A stretch of DNA of 55,260 nt from a virus: positions 1 through 55,260 of IMG/VR virus record IMGVR_UViG_3300020220_002267; one strand, 5' to 3'. A program made the translations under genes and the position numbers. Below, piece by piece: positions 1 through 8,686 of the stretch; position 1 is the stretch's first letter, and every line of letters begins with the position of its first letter. The notes below the pieces were generated by a model. The model was given only the letters and a program-made list of their open reading frames with translations, had not been told where the DNA came from and did no database searches.

Positions 1-949
<949 letters not shown>

Positions 950-968
950 CCGTCCAGAAGGACCCAAT

Positions 969-1011
969 GAAGGGCCGCTTCCGGACACCCCGGAGGCGGC
1001 CCTTCTCGTTT
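969..1011 (+). terminator. Intrinsic terminator after EF-Tu
   Basis: A 16-bp inverted repeat (969-984 with 990-1005, one G-U pair, 5-nt loop) is followed by TCGTTT. It lies 20 nt after the EF-Tu stop and before the next promoter, so it closes the EF-Tu transcript. Confidence 0.85.
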
Positions 1012-1027
1012 CAGACCGACACCGACC

Positions 1028-1054
1028 GTTCAGACTTCACCCGTTCCTGCGTAG
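1028..1054 (+). promoter_or_regulatory. Early-type phage promoter upstream of Ro60
   Basis: GTTCAG at 1028-1033, exactly 16 nt, then CGTAG at 1050-1054. The same arrangement recurs through the window. The 5' UTR that follows carries two small hairpins (1070-1083 and 1083-1097) before the ribosome-binding site of the Ro60 gene. Confidence 0.8.
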
Positions 1055-1125
1055 GGACGGGAGACACCAGCGAGAACACTCGCCCCCTGTGAGGGGGGCA
1101 CTTGGAACTCAAGGAGACAGACCAC

Positions 1126-3015
1126 ATGAACAACGATCTTCAGAAGCGTGTCGAGGCCCTGGGCCCGGCCGAGCGGCTCATCCAGACGCTGCTCACCCAC
1201 CAGGACCACATGATCCACAACCGTCCGGGCATCGTGGTCCCGGCCCCGGGCACCGTCACGGGTGTCAAGTGGGAGGCTGCGTCGTACAAGGAGGAGGGTC
1301 CGGAGGGCGGGGCGAAGGAGAAGATCGCCTACTTCAACCGGAAGGTCGGGACCAAGACCCAGAAGGTTCGGGCGGGCGTCATCGGTGCGGACGGGAAGGT
1401 CCGTGACGGTGGCCGCATCGTCGGCGAGTACCGTCAGCCGGGGTTCTACCCGGAGGTCGCCTCGTGGGTGTACCGCCAGATCGCCGAGGTCTACAAGCTC
1501 GACAACGAGTTCGTGGCCCGGTGGGCTTCCTACGCCTTCGGCCAGGAGCACAAGGATCTGAAGGTCGCCCTGGCCGCGTTCCTCCTCGTTCAGACCCGCC
1601 GGGGTGATCCGGTGGTCGAGGACGGGAAGGTGCTGTTCTACGACGAGGACTTCCGCGATGTCGGTGAGGCCATGTGCCTCATCCGCCGGAACGACGGAAA
1701 GGATCTGAACCCGCGCCTCCTGCTGCGGGTCGGTGACCTCCTGCGTCTCCCGGGGATCGCGGCCATCAACCGTGAGCTTGGGTTCGGCCGTTCGGCCAAG
1801 AACCCGGCCCTCGGCCGGTGGGAGAAGGCCGTCGAGAAGTACCTCCGTCACCGGGAGGAGAACCCGAAGATGCTCGAGGGCATGGTGAAGGCGGGCATGC
1901 GTACCACGGTCATGGCCCTGGCGCGTGCCGTCCACTACAAGCCGGAGACGACTCGGTTCTTCGAGATCCTTCGCTGGAAGCAGGCTCAGTCCCAGGATGG
2001 TCGGCGTTCGCTGGCCATCGGGACCGAGGTGCAGGCTGCGGAGTCGTGGGAGGGTCTGACCGAGGCCGAGGTGTGCCAGAAGATCGTCGAGACGAAGCCG
2101 TCGTACAAGCGCATCGTGGGTCTGCTCCCGAAGGGGATGGGCCTCACCCGTGCGATCGTGGCGGCGGCGGTCGAGTCCGGTGCGATGTCCGACCAGGATC
2201 TCATCATCGCGACCCCGACCCTCGAGGATCTGGGCCTCATCAACGTGGAGCCGGTGAAGTCCCGGTGGGAGAAGGCTCTCGCCAAGGCCGAGAACCAGCG
2301 TGCGGTGAACATCGCCGCCCGCGTGAAGAACGTGGAGACGAAGGAGAAGCTGGCTGTCGCCGCCGACACCGCCGTCAAGAAGGCGGTCGAGGAGGTGATG
2401 AAGGGCCTCACCATCTACTTCATGGTCGACATCTCGGGCTCGATGCAGAACGCCATCGAGCAGTCCAAGGACTACATCGCCAAGCTCCTCGGCGGGTTCC
2501 CGCTCGAGAAGGTCAAGGTCTCCGTGTTCAACACGTCGGGCCGTGAGGTGCAGATCAAGCACGCTTCCTCGAAGGGTGTCGAGGCCGCCTTCCGTGGCAT
2601 CACGGCGAGCGGTGGCACCGACTACGGTGCGGGTGTCCGTGCGCTCCAGGCGTTCAAGCCGGGGGCGGACGAGGATGCCCTGTTCATCTTCGTCGGTGAC
2701 GAGCAGGCGGGGGAGTTCTCCCACGCGGTTCGTGGCTCGGGTCTCAACCCGGTCGCCTTCGGTCTCCTGAAGGTGTCGGGCGGGGAGCACGACCGGGCTG
2801 TCCGTCAGACGGCGGCCTCGCTCGGGATCCCGTGCTTCAACATCGACAAGGGCATCTTCGAGGACGTGTACTCGCTCCCGCGCACGCTCCGCAACATGAT
2901 CGCGGCCACCCCGGTCGTGCAGGGTGTTGTGGCGGCTCGCGCGGTCCCGCGTGTCTCCCTCGTCGAGCAGATCCTCAAGACGGACCTGCTCAAGAAGCCC
3001 CATTTCGCGCTGTAG
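1126..3015 (+). CDS. rsr: Ro60/Rsr-like RNA-binding protein (TROVE + VWA)
   Basis: 629 residues. An alpha-helical TROVE-type ring domain occupies about residues 80-420; it starts with the conserved GGRIVGEYRQPGFYPEVASW stretch and includes PSYKRIVGLLPKGMGLTRAI. A C-terminal von Willebrand factor A domain has an intact MIDAS: DISGSM at 435-440, Thr498 and Asp525. Ro60 proteins are rings that bind misfolded RNAs in the central hole and Y RNAs on the rim; bacterial Rsr works with exoribonucleases such as PNPase in RNA decay. The start at 1126 is set by AAGGAG at 1111. It is transcribed from the promoter at 1028 after a terminator, so as its own unit. tRNA-like RNAs that fit as Y RNA partners lie at 9084-9194, 9375-9477 and 13675-13759. 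Confidence 0.93.
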   Translation: MNNDLQKRVEALGPAERLIQTLLTHQDHMIHNRPGIVVPAPGTVTGVKWEAASYKEEGPEGGAKEKIAYFNRKVGTKTQKVRAGVIGADGKVRDGGRIVGEYRQPGFYPEVASWVYRQIAEVYKLDNEFVARWASYAFGQEHKDLKVALAAFLLVQTRRGDPVVEDGKVLFYDEDFRDVGEAMCLIRRNDGKDLNPRLLLRVGDLLRLPGIAAINRELGFGRSAKNPALGRWEKAVEKYLRHREENPKMLEGMVKAGMRTTVMALARAVHYKPETTRFFEILRWKQAQSQDGRRSLAIGTEVQAAESWEGLTEAEVCQKIVETKPSYKRIVGLLPKGMGLTRAIVAAAVESGAMSDQDLIIATPTLEDLGLINVEPVKSRWEKALAKAENQRAVNIAARVKNVETKEKLAVAADTAVKKAVEEVMKGLTIYFMVDISGSMQNAIEQSKDYIAKLLGGFPLEKVKVSVFNTSGREVQIKHASSKGVEAAFRGITASGGTDYGAGVRALQAFKPGADEDALFIFVGDEQAGEFSHAVRGSGLNPVAFGLLKVSGGEHDRAVRQTAASLGIPCFNIDKGIFEDVYSLPRTLRNMIAATPVVQGVVAARAVPRVSLVEQILKTDLLKKPHFAL

Positions 3016-3031
3016 TGCGCGAAGGAGGTGG

Positions 3032-3058
3032 GTTCAGACCCACCCACCTCAACCGTAG
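3032..3058 (+). promoter_or_regulatory. Early-type phage promoter
   Basis: GTTCAG 3032-3037, 16-nt spacer, CGTAG 3054-3058. It lies in the short gap after the Ro60 gene and drives the small-gene operon that starts at 3076. The -35 element sits inside a short GGTGGG/CCCACC inverted repeat (about 3027-3049). Confidence 0.8.
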
Positions 3059-3075
3059 TCCTCACAGGAGTTCTG

Positions 3076-3324
3076 ATGCGTTTCGTCCCCCTCATGTTCC
3101 TCATGGCCTGCTCCGAAAACGAGATGGCCAAGTCCTTCGGCGGGACGATGCACCTCGACCTGCCCTGCGGTGAGAAGCTCACCGAGATCACCTGGAAGGA
3201 CACGGACCTCTGGTACGCCTACCGCCCCATGCGGGAGGGTGAGGTGCCGGAGACCACCACGTTCAAGGCCGACACGGCCATGGGCGTAATGGAAGGCACG
3301 GTCATCGTGCAGGAGTGCCGCTGA
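3076..3324 (+). CDS. Small predicted lipoprotein, phage family
   Basis: 82 residues starting MRFVPLMFLMACSENE: a short lipoprotein signal with lipobox LMAC, so Cys12 would be acylated and the rest exposed outside the membrane. The body (KLTEITWKDTDLWYAYRPMR, then GVMEGTVIVQE) resembles a small beta-rich protein common in tailed phages that has no assigned function. Start chosen from CAGGAG 9 nt upstream. First gene behind the promoter at 3032; its TGA overlaps the next ATG, so it is translationally coupled to the gene at 3324. Confidence 0.8.
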   Translation: MRFVPLMFLMACSENEMAKSFGGTMHLDLPCGEKLTEITWKDTDLWYAYRPMREGEVPETTTFKADTAMGVMEGTVIVQECR

Positions 3325-4334
3325 TGGGCTGGCAGGATCTGATCGCAAAGCCGGATGAGTCCGTCACCGTCCCTTGGACCGGTGGGCGGGAGATCCGTGC
3401 TCAGCGTCGGGTCCTCCAGGTCGAGGGCCGTCTCCCCAAGGAGCACGGCTGGCACGAGTTCAACATCACCGGGGGTCGCAAGGCTTCCTGGAAGGGACTC
3501 GTTGAGCCCAACATCGACGAGGTGTTCGCCGGGGCCAAGTTCTCGAAGGGCTACCTCGTCGGCGACCGCTTCATCCCGGACGGGGTGGCGGCGGCTGTCG
3601 AGCCGACCAAGATCATCGAGCAGACGGAGCCGGTTCACCTGGTTGAGCTTGGCCTGGAGCGGTTCGCTCGGGTCAAGGTGGCCCGGTGGGAGGATGGTCG
3701 CCTCATCTACGTGGGCCAGGAGTTCCCTCTCGGTCCCGAGGGCGAGGTGACCAACGCCTACCAGGACCGGAAGCCGTCGGTCAGCGACATCACCAACGTC
3801 ACGCCCGCTCTCGACCTGGCTTTCAGGTTCGAGTCGTGGAACCGTTCCGAGGGAGAGCGCCTTCGGGCGGAGGCCGAGCGTCTCGCACGGGAGGAGGAGG
3901 CCAAGAAGGCTGCCGAGATCCGTCGGGCCGAACTGGCTCGTCAGCTTGGGACCGGGGATGGTCGTCGCGAGATGGCGAAGCTCGACTTCGGGGCAGCCGC
4001 CAAGGCGGCTCTGGCGGTCGGTGGTGCCGAGCTTCTCGACTGGCGGGATTCCCGGGTCGCGGGCGAGGCCGTCGTCCAGTTCCGGTACTCGGGTCGTCGG
4101 TTCGAGTGCGTCGCCCAGAAGGAGACGCTTCGCATCATCGACTCCGGCATCTGCCTCGTCGATCACGGCTCGGGCGAGCGGGGCGACACCCGGTTCACGC
4201 TCGAGTCTCTCCCTGGGGTCATCGGACAGGCCCAGAGGGAGCGTCGGCTGGTGGTGTTCCGCCACGTCGATGAGCGTGGCGGGTACGTCCGCAACGATGA
4301 TGGAGATTTCCAAGACGAAGACGAGGACTACTGA
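3324..4334 (+). CDS. Hypothetical protein with central coiled coil
   Basis: 336 residues, no family recognised. The N-terminal half is mixed beta (VTVPWTGGREIRAQRRVLQV). A charged coiled coil lies around residues 175-215 (GERLRAEAERLAREEEAKK), then a second globular part and a very acidic C-terminal tail (DDGDFQDEDEDY). The start ATG overlaps the upstream TGA and the stop overlaps the next start, so it sits in the middle of a tightly packed operon. The coiled coil between two beta parts is also seen in the protein at 33185, but I see no clear sequence match. Confidence 0.85.
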   Translation: MGWQDLIAKPDESVTVPWTGGREIRAQRRVLQVEGRLPKEHGWHEFNITGGRKASWKGLVEPNIDEVFAGAKFSKGYLVGDRFIPDGVAAAVEPTKIIEQTEPVHLVELGLERFARVKVARWEDGRLIYVGQEFPLGPEGEVTNAYQDRKPSVSDITNVTPALDLAFRFESWNRSEGERLRAEAERLAREEEAKKAAEIRRAELARQLGTGDGRREMAKLDFGAAAKAALAVGGAELLDWRDSRVAGEAVVQFRYSGRRFECVAQKETLRIIDSGICLVDHGSGERGDTRFTLESLPGVIGQAQRERRLVVFRHVDERGGYVRNDDGDFQDEDEDY

Positions 4335-4543
4335 TGGACTGGGATGCGGACAACCTCCACTGGGAAGAGATCGACCGGGTGGAATCCCACGACAACGGGC
4401 CCTACGTGGTCACCGAGCGCACTTCTGTGCCCGGCGGCTACCTCGTCCGCATCATCGGCTACACCTGGGACGGGCTCCCGTCTCTCGGGGTCAGCATCAC
4501 GTTCGTCCCAGACCTCCCGGCAAAGCAGGAAGGTGCAGCGTGA
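4334..4543 (+). CDS. Hypothetical small protein before the JAMM protease
   Basis: 69 residues, acidic start (MDWDADNLHWEEIDRVES) followed by a short beta-type segment and a Pro/Ala tail. No family recognised. One-base TGATG overlaps at both ends tie it to the genes at 3324 and 4543, and its codon use matches them. A role linked to the adjacent JAMM protein is possible but only from position. Confidence 0.75.
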   Translation: MDWDADNLHWEEIDRVESHDNGPYVVTERTSVPGGYLVRIIGYTWDGLPSLGVSITFVPDLPAKQEGAA

Positions 4544-4926
4544 TGGAAGTCGGGGTCGTCATCGCCAAGGATGGCTCGGTCATCCACTGGCACCTGCCGC
4601 CCAACCGGACGAGCGTGGCTCTCCCGGACAGCCGCGACCTGTGGGACATCCTCTGGGAGAACCGGGATCGGCTGGCGGGCTTTGCCCACTCCCATCCGGG
4701 CAGCGGCCTCCCGGGGCCGTCGTACACGGACGTGACCACCTTCGCGGGTGTGGAGGCGGGCCTCGGGCGTCGCCTCCGCTGGTGGATCACAAGCACGGAT
4801 CGGCTCATCGAGCTTCGGTGGGAGGGTCCACACCAACACGAATATGTCGGGTGGGAGGTTCAGTCGGACCCCGCCCAGCGTATGTGGGTCGAAGAACTAC
4901 GTCGTCAATCCTATGAGCAGAGGTGA
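4543..4926 (+). CDS. JAB/MPN (JAMM) metalloprotease, standalone
   Basis: 127 residues made of a single JAB domain. The zinc site is complete: GFAHSHP gives His49 and His51, then PSYTD gives Ser60 and Asp63 (H-x-H-P-x7-S-x-x-D); Glu2 or Glu39 could be the general acid. JAMM proteases remove ubiquitin-like proteins or trim their C-termini; in phages JAMM domains also occur in tail-tip proteins fused to NlpC/P60 peptidases, but this one is alone and not in a tail module. An E1/ThiF-like gene lies about 2.2 kb downstream and a possible ubiquitin-like substrate starts 3 nt downstream. The start ATG overlaps the upstream stop. Confidence 0.85.
   Translation: MEVGVVIAKDGSVIHWHLPPNRTSVALPDSRDLWDILWENRDRLAGFAHSHPGSGLPGPSYTDVTTFAGVEAGLGRRLRWWITSTDRLIELRWEGPHQHEYVGWEVQSDPAQRMWVEELRRQSYEQR
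4858..4883 (+). promoter_or_regulatory. Possible early-type promoter inside JAMM gene
   Basis: GTTCAG 4858-4863, 15-nt spacer, CGTAT 4879-4883, located in the 3' end of the JAMM gene and 47 nt upstream of the ATG at 4930. The spacer is one shorter than in most copies but equal to those at 19411 and 44747. Confidence 0.45.
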
Positions 4927-4929
4927 AAA

Positions 4930-5229
4930 ATGGAGAACATCGTCGAGGGAATCAACCTGCCGGTCCGCGCTCTGGCGGACTTCGAGGCTCGTCTCAACGT
5001 GACCTTCGCGGGTCAGAACGGCGACCTGCCGGACCCGGTGGCGTTCGACGCCCCGGACGCTGACGTGAAGCGGTGGGCCACCGAGGCCGTCCGCAACGGC
5101 GGCATCCCGGGCATCGGGGCCAACGCGGGGGCGTCCTTCGACGACTTCGTCGTCGATCGCTTCCCGCCGAACGAGCAGCGGCCGTTCCGCCTGATCCAGC
5201 TTCGTCCGAAGACTCCGTTCGGAGCCTGA
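4930..5229 (+). CDS. Hypothetical protein; candidate ubiquitin-like substrate
   Basis: 99 residues, no family assigned with confidence. It starts 3 nt after the JAMM stop. The C-terminus has a beta-strand-like run (RPFRLIQLRPKTPFGA) that ends in Gly-Ala. A single residue after a C-terminal glycine is what a JAMM protease would trim to give a glycine end for activation by an E1 enzyme, and both enzyme types are encoded nearby. That link is inference: a beta-grasp fold has not been shown and there is no Gly-Gly motif. Its stop overlaps the next start (TGATG). Confidence 0.8.
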   Translation: MENIVEGINLPVRALADFEARLNVTFAGQNGDLPDPVAFDAPDADVKRWATEAVRNGGIPGIGANAGASFDDFVVDRFPPNEQRPFRLIQLRPKTPFGA

Positions 5230-5549
5230 TGACGATGCGGTTCATCGTGGAACTGCACCAGGACGGGGGTTGCGACTACACCATTGGGTGCGGGACGAAA
5301 ATCGTCCCCCTCAAGGCTGTGGATCGCACCTCCGCCCTCCGCGAAGTCCAAGAGCTTCTGGCGGACCGGTACACCGGGGAGTACTCGGTGGCACGGGCCC
5401 ACATCTACGCCGTGGCCGAGGACTTCCCCGCCGATGTGGGGGCCATCTACAAGGCCATCGCCGCCGAACGCCAGGCCGAGCAGGACGAAGAGAAAGAGGA
5501 AGAGGAGCGGGCCGAGTACGAGCGGCTTCGCCAGAAGTTCGGCAAGTAG
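5229..5549 (+). CDS. Small conserved phage protein, acidic C-terminus
   Basis: 106 residues. The N-terminal part (MRFIVELHQDGGCDYTIGCG) is typical of a small alpha/beta protein widespread in tailed phages and of unknown function. A charged helix (QDEEKEEEERAEYERLRQKF) ends the protein. Two start codons are possible (5229 and 5235); 5229 overlaps the previous stop. The promoter at 5550 starts right after its stop codon, so this ends the operon that began at 3076. Confidence 0.82.
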   Translation: MTMRFIVELHQDGGCDYTIGCGTKIVPLKAVDRTSALREVQELLADRYTGEYSVARAHIYAVAEDFPADVGAIYKAIAAERQAEQDEEKEEEERAEYERLRQKFGK

Positions 5550-5576
5550 GTTCAGAACCTCCCCTCTGATGCGTAT
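5550..5576 (+). promoter_or_regulatory. Early-type phage promoter
   Basis: GTTCAG 5550-5555, 16-nt spacer, CGTAT 5572-5576, directly after the stop at 5549 and 19 nt before the ATG at 5595, which has GGAGG at 5584. Confidence 0.78.
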
Positions 5577-5594
5577 GAGGGTTGGAGGTTCCTG

Positions 5595-5870
5595 ATGGCC
5601 GAGCGTTCTGTCCCCTCGGACGTTTCCGACTACATCCACTTCGGGGATGTGGCCCGGGACCGCTGCGGAATGCAGTGTCAGTACGCCCGGCACTACCTGG
5701 CGGGTGAGCACGGCTCCGCCGACCTCGGGTCAGACCTGCGGTGGTTCGGCGAGACCGCCGACTATCACAAGCTCCAAATCCACCGAGAGGACGCTGACGA
5801 GTTCGTCCGCCGGGTCCGCAAGCACCGGACCGAGGGCGGCATGGGCTGGTCGGGCGAGAAGGAGTCCTGA
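5595..5870 (+). CDS. Hypothetical small protein
   Basis: 91 residues, soluble and charged, with Cys in RDRCGMQCQYARHYL and a basic segment EFVRRVRKHR. No family recognised. Strong ribosome-binding site (GGAGG) and its own promoter at 5550. The stop overlaps the ATG of the following gene, so the two form a small operon. Confidence 0.78.
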   Translation: MAERSVPSDVSDYIHFGDVARDRCGMQCQYARHYLAGEHGSADLGSDLRWFGETADYHKLQIHREDADEFVRRVRKHRTEGGMGWSGEKES

Positions 5871-6163
5871 TGGACACGCTCATCACCACCTACGGGGGAC
5901 ATCCCGCGTACCGGGAGCCTGGGTTCGAGGTCGTGGCGTTCCCGTCCAGCCTCGTGGCGTTCGCCATCGACGAGACGGGCAAGCACCTCCGCCGAGTCGG
6001 GGACACGAGCCAGCCGCCTCACTGGGGCATCTGGCAAGGGACCGTCCACGTCTCCGCGTACAGCCCGGACACCTCCATCTTCGACCTCATGGAACTCCTG
6101 CGGAGAGGGCAGACCGCCCTCCGTTGCAAGGAGAACCGGCCCAACCTCAACCCGAGAAGGTGA
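5870..6163 (+). CDS. Hypothetical protein upstream of the first homing endonuclease
   Basis: 97 residues, no family recognised; the start overlaps the upstream stop. Aromatic-rich middle (QPPHWGIWQGTVHVSAYS), basic C-terminus. It is the last ordinary gene before the homing endonuclease at 6227. A residual 60 nt separate them without a clear promoter or terminator. Confidence 0.75.
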   Translation: MDTLITTYGGHPAYREPGFEVVAFPSSLVAFAIDETGKHLRRVGDTSQPPHWGIWQGTVHVSAYSPDTSIFDLMELLRRGQTALRCKENRPNLNPRR

Positions 6164-6226
6164 AGAGGCTCAAGGTGATCGACTTCGACGTTTGACGTAG
6201 AGAGGAACACACGGTAAGCTGTGCTC

Positions 6227-7171
6227 ATGCGGAAACCGTTCACACAGTCCGAGATCGCAGAGGTCGTCGCGAGCTATCAGTCGGGGCAGAGTGTTCGACA
6301 GATTGCAATACGGTTGAGCCGCGCCCCGAGTGCTGTGCAAGCTCATCTTCAAGAACAAGGGTTGCTGCGAACCCGCGAGGAGTACCTCGCGGCACGGGCC
6401 AACCACATTGAAATCACGCCCGAACTTCGGTCCATCCTTGACGGGATGCTCCTCTCGGATGCCTCGATTTCTTGTGGGAAAGGTCGTAAGAGTGCTGGGG
6501 TCACGCTCTGGCAGAGTCCTGTTCGGCGTGGGTGGCTGGAACAACTACAAGAAGAGCTTCGCACCCAGGGTGTGCTGTCCACCCTCGACGAGCGAACAAT
6601 CCAGCCCTCACAATTCAAAGACGGGCGGATGTCCCCTGGCGGGGACTACCTCGTCCTCAGAACACGAAGCTACGTCGAGTTCGTAGCAGAGCGGGAACGG
6701 TGGCACCTAAACGGAGCCAAAGCCCCTCCCCTCGATCTGCGGCTCACCCCCACGTCCCTTCGGCACTGGTTTTGTGGGGACGGCACGGGAGGCGACCAGA
6801 AAGGTACGCTTGGCCTTTACACCAACGGCTTCACCGCAGCAGATGTTGACCGACTGGTAGCCCTCCTTCAGTCGGATCTCAACATCGAAGCCACCCGCCT
6901 CGTCGACCAGCGGGGGCACTCGAGGATTCTCATCGGGAAGCGCGACATGGCTGTCCGCGTGCAAGACCTCATCGGGGTTCAGGTTGTGCCCTGTTGTGCG
7001 TATAAGTTCCAGCACGTTCGGCCCCTTCCAGAAACAGGAAAGGGTCGCCGTCTCCTGGAGTCAACTCTCATCGCCGTGAAGCAAGATCGAGGCACCTGCA
7101 CGATGCGCGAAGCGGCGAAAAGACACGGTGTTTCCGTGTCAAAGGTGTGGAAGCTATGGCACGAATCGTAG
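6227..7171 (+). CDS. LAGLIDADG-type homing endonuclease
   Basis: 314 residues. N-terminal helix-turn-helix (about residues 7-35: SEIAEVVASYQSGQSVRQIA), then two LAGLIDADG-like helices, ILDGMLLSDASI at 70-81 and LRHWFCGDG at 178-186, each ending in the acidic residue expected at the active site; a second HTH (REAAKRHGVSVSKVWKLW) ends the protein. Such enzymes cut a long target in an allele lacking the gene and spread by repair. A GTG at 6221 is an alternative start; no good ribosome-binding site is visible. The last 16 nt overlap the ThiF start, so it is wedged against the 5' end of that gene, while a relative (7604-8686) occupies its 3' end. Confidence 0.9.
   Translation: MRKPFTQSEIAEVVASYQSGQSVRQIAIRLSRAPSAVQAHLQEQGLLRTREEYLAARANHIEITPELRSILDGMLLSDASISCGKGRKSAGVTLWQSPVRRGWLEQLQEELRTQGVLSTLDERTIQPSQFKDGRMSPGGDYLVLRTRSYVEFVAERERWHLNGAKAPPLDLRLTPTSLRHWFCGDGTGGDQKGTLGLYTNGFTAADVDRLVALLQSDLNIEATRLVDQRGHSRILIGKRDMAVRVQDLIGVQVVPCCAYKFQHVRPLPETGKGRRLLESTLIAVKQDRGTCTMREAAKRHGVSVSKVWKLWHES
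6977..7003 (+). promoter_or_regulatory. Early-type promoter inside homing endonuclease, reading toward ThiF
   Basis: GTTCAG 6977-6982, exact 16-nt spacer, CGTAT 6999-7003, within the coding sequence of the endonuclease and about 150 nt before the ThiF ATG. It may keep the host gene expressed after insertion. Confidence 0.5.
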
Positions 7172-7728
7172 TGGTGGGAGTGGGGGCTTTGGGGAGCCAT
7201 TTCCTGCTCTTCGCTCGAAACATCCCCGCACAATTCCGTATCGTGGATATGGATAGGGTGGAACGTAAGAACGTCATGAGCCAGTTCCACACGAACATGG
7301 CCGTGGGAAAGAACAAGGCCGACGCGCTCAAGCAGGCGATGCAGGGTCTGTTCGGCATCAAGATCGACGCCGTTCCGCACCGGCTCACCACGGACAACGT
7401 GGAGCAGCTACTGGGTGGGGCCGACCTCGTGGTGGACTGCCTCGACAACGGGGCCAGCCGGAAGATCATCCAGAACTACGTGCGGGCCAAGGGCATCCCC
7501 TGTCTCCACGGGGCCCTGGCTCCCGACGGCGGGTTCGGGCGGGCGGTCTGGAGTTCGAACTTTGTGATTGACAACGAGAGTGGGGGTGTGGCAACCTGTG
7601 AGGATGGAGCCCACCTTCCCTTCATCACCATCGTCGCCTCTCATCTTGCCTTCGCCGTGCAGCGATTCCTCGCCACCGGAGAGCAAGTCAATTTCAACAT
7701 CTTCCCTGGCGGGGTCTCGCGCTTCTAG
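7156..7728 (+). CDS. E1/ThiF-like adenylating enzyme, C-terminus replaced by mobile element
   Basis: 190 residues. Rossmann nucleotide loop GVGALG at residues 8-13; IVDMDRVERKNVMSQF fits the E1/MoeB/ThiF motif that contacts ATP and the substrate tail; DCLDNGASR continues the fold. E1-like enzymes adenylate the C-terminal glycine of ubiquitin-like proteins. TCEDG supplies a cysteine. It is much shorter than bacterial ThiF or MoeB (about 250 residues), like minimal phage or PRTRC-type versions. The last 55 or so codons have a diverged second copy at 8673-8850, after the inserted endonuclease, so the C-terminus used here was delivered by the insertion. Starts inside the upstream endonuclease gene. 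Confidence 0.82.
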   Translation: MARIVVVGVGALGSHFLLFARNIPAQFRIVDMDRVERKNVMSQFHTNMAVGKNKADALKQAMQGLFGIKIDAVPHRLTTDNVEQLLGGADLVVDCLDNGASRKIIQNYVRAKGIPCLHGALAPDGGFGRAVWSSNFVIDNESGGVATCEDGAHLPFITIVASHLAFAVQRFLATGEQVNFNIFPGGVSRF

Positions 7729-8686
7729 CCGAGAGAAACGAGCAGATCGACGCACAGCACATCTCGATGTAGCGGCTCTCATCGAGGGATATCGTTCCGG
7801 ACTCAGTTCGGCGGAGTTGGCTTGTCGATTCGGGGTCGGTCGATCCACCGTCCTTTCCCGATTGCGAGAGGCGGGTGTGCATGTTCGCCGTCCTTCGGAG
7901 TGGGAGGAAAAGCCACTTGCTCTGTCACCGGAGCGACTGGAACGTCTCACCGAGATCGTGGATGGGTTGATGCTAGGAGATGGGCATCTTCGCCGCCTTG
8001 GCGGCTTGAGACTTGAGCAGAGTCATGTTCGACGCGGGTGGGTCGAAGACGTTCAGCGTCACCTTGCGGATTTGGGAGTGTTGAGCACCCTCGATGAAGT
8101 GATCCGATCTGCCCGTGTTCGTCCTGATGGCCGTGTGCTCCCCCCATACACGGGATGCACCCTTCGGGTGCCTGCCTACGTCGAGCTTAGGGAGTTGCGA
8201 CAGCGGTGGTATCCCAACGGGGTGAAGTGTGTTCCAGAAGATGTGCGACTAACAGCAGCATCAGTCGCGGACTGGGTAAGCGGAGATGGGACCGGCAACT
8301 CGGCTGGGGGTTTGATCCTCTGCACGGATGGCTTCACGGAACAGGATGTTCGACATCTCATCTGCCGTCTCCGGGAGACATTCGGCGTGCGGGCTCGCAC
8401 AGTCTTCTCTGGCGGGGGGAGACCGAAGATCGGGATCCTTCGGAAAGATGATGTCCTCCATCTACGAGACATTTTGCTTCCCCACATGTCGGCGTGCTGC
8501 CACTACAAGTTTCGACACGCACGGGCTGCACAGAAACGAGGAACACTATCGGAGTTCGAAGTTCGAGACATCCGAGCGAGGTACGAAGCGGGGGTGGTGC
8601 TCGCCGTGCTCGCAAATGAATATGGGCTAAGCCGTGCAGCCATCAACAACATCGGGATGCGAAAAGTCTACAAATGGGTGCCCTGA
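7604..8686 (+). CDS. LAGLIDADG-type homing endonuclease, inserted into ThiF 3' end
   Basis: About 360 residues from ATG 7604. The first 40 or so codons overlap the ThiF C-terminal codons in another frame and look like low-complexity read-through (Ser/Pro). The recognisable protein begins near residue 43 with an HTH region (AALIEGYRSGLSSAELACRF), followed by LAGLIDADG-like helices TEIVDGLMLGDG (117-128) and VADWVSGDG (221-229), and a C-terminal HTH. Same family and layout as 6227-7171. No start codon lies in frame right after the ThiF stop, so translation must start inside the ThiF reading frame or as a frameshifted fusion; the true start is uncertain. Confidence 0.87.
   Translation: MEPTFPSSPSSPLILPSPCSDSSPPESKSISTSSLAGSRASSREKRADRRTAHLDVAALIEGYRSGLSSAELACRFGVGRSTVLSRLREAGVHVRRPSEWEEKPLALSPERLERLTEIVDGLMLGDGHLRRLGGLRLEQSHVRRGWVEDVQRHLADLGVLSTLDEVIRSARVRPDGRVLPPYTGCTLRVPAYVELRELRQRWYPNGVKCVPEDVRLTAASVADWVSGDGTGNSAGGLILCTDGFTEQDVRHLICRLRETFGVRARTVFSGGGRPKIGILRKDDVLHLRDILLPHMSACCHYKFRHARAAQKRGTLSEFEVRDIRARYEAGVVLAVLANEYGLSRAAINNIGMRKVYKWVP

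Noticed and set aside
1030-3003. 657-codon antisense frame over Ro60
   Set aside because: Shadow of the Ro60 gene; the sense frame has unmistakable domains.
7604-8686. Group I intron around the second homing endonuclease
   Set aside because: The ThiF frame is intact with its own stop and tail, so no splicing is needed; I see no group I core.
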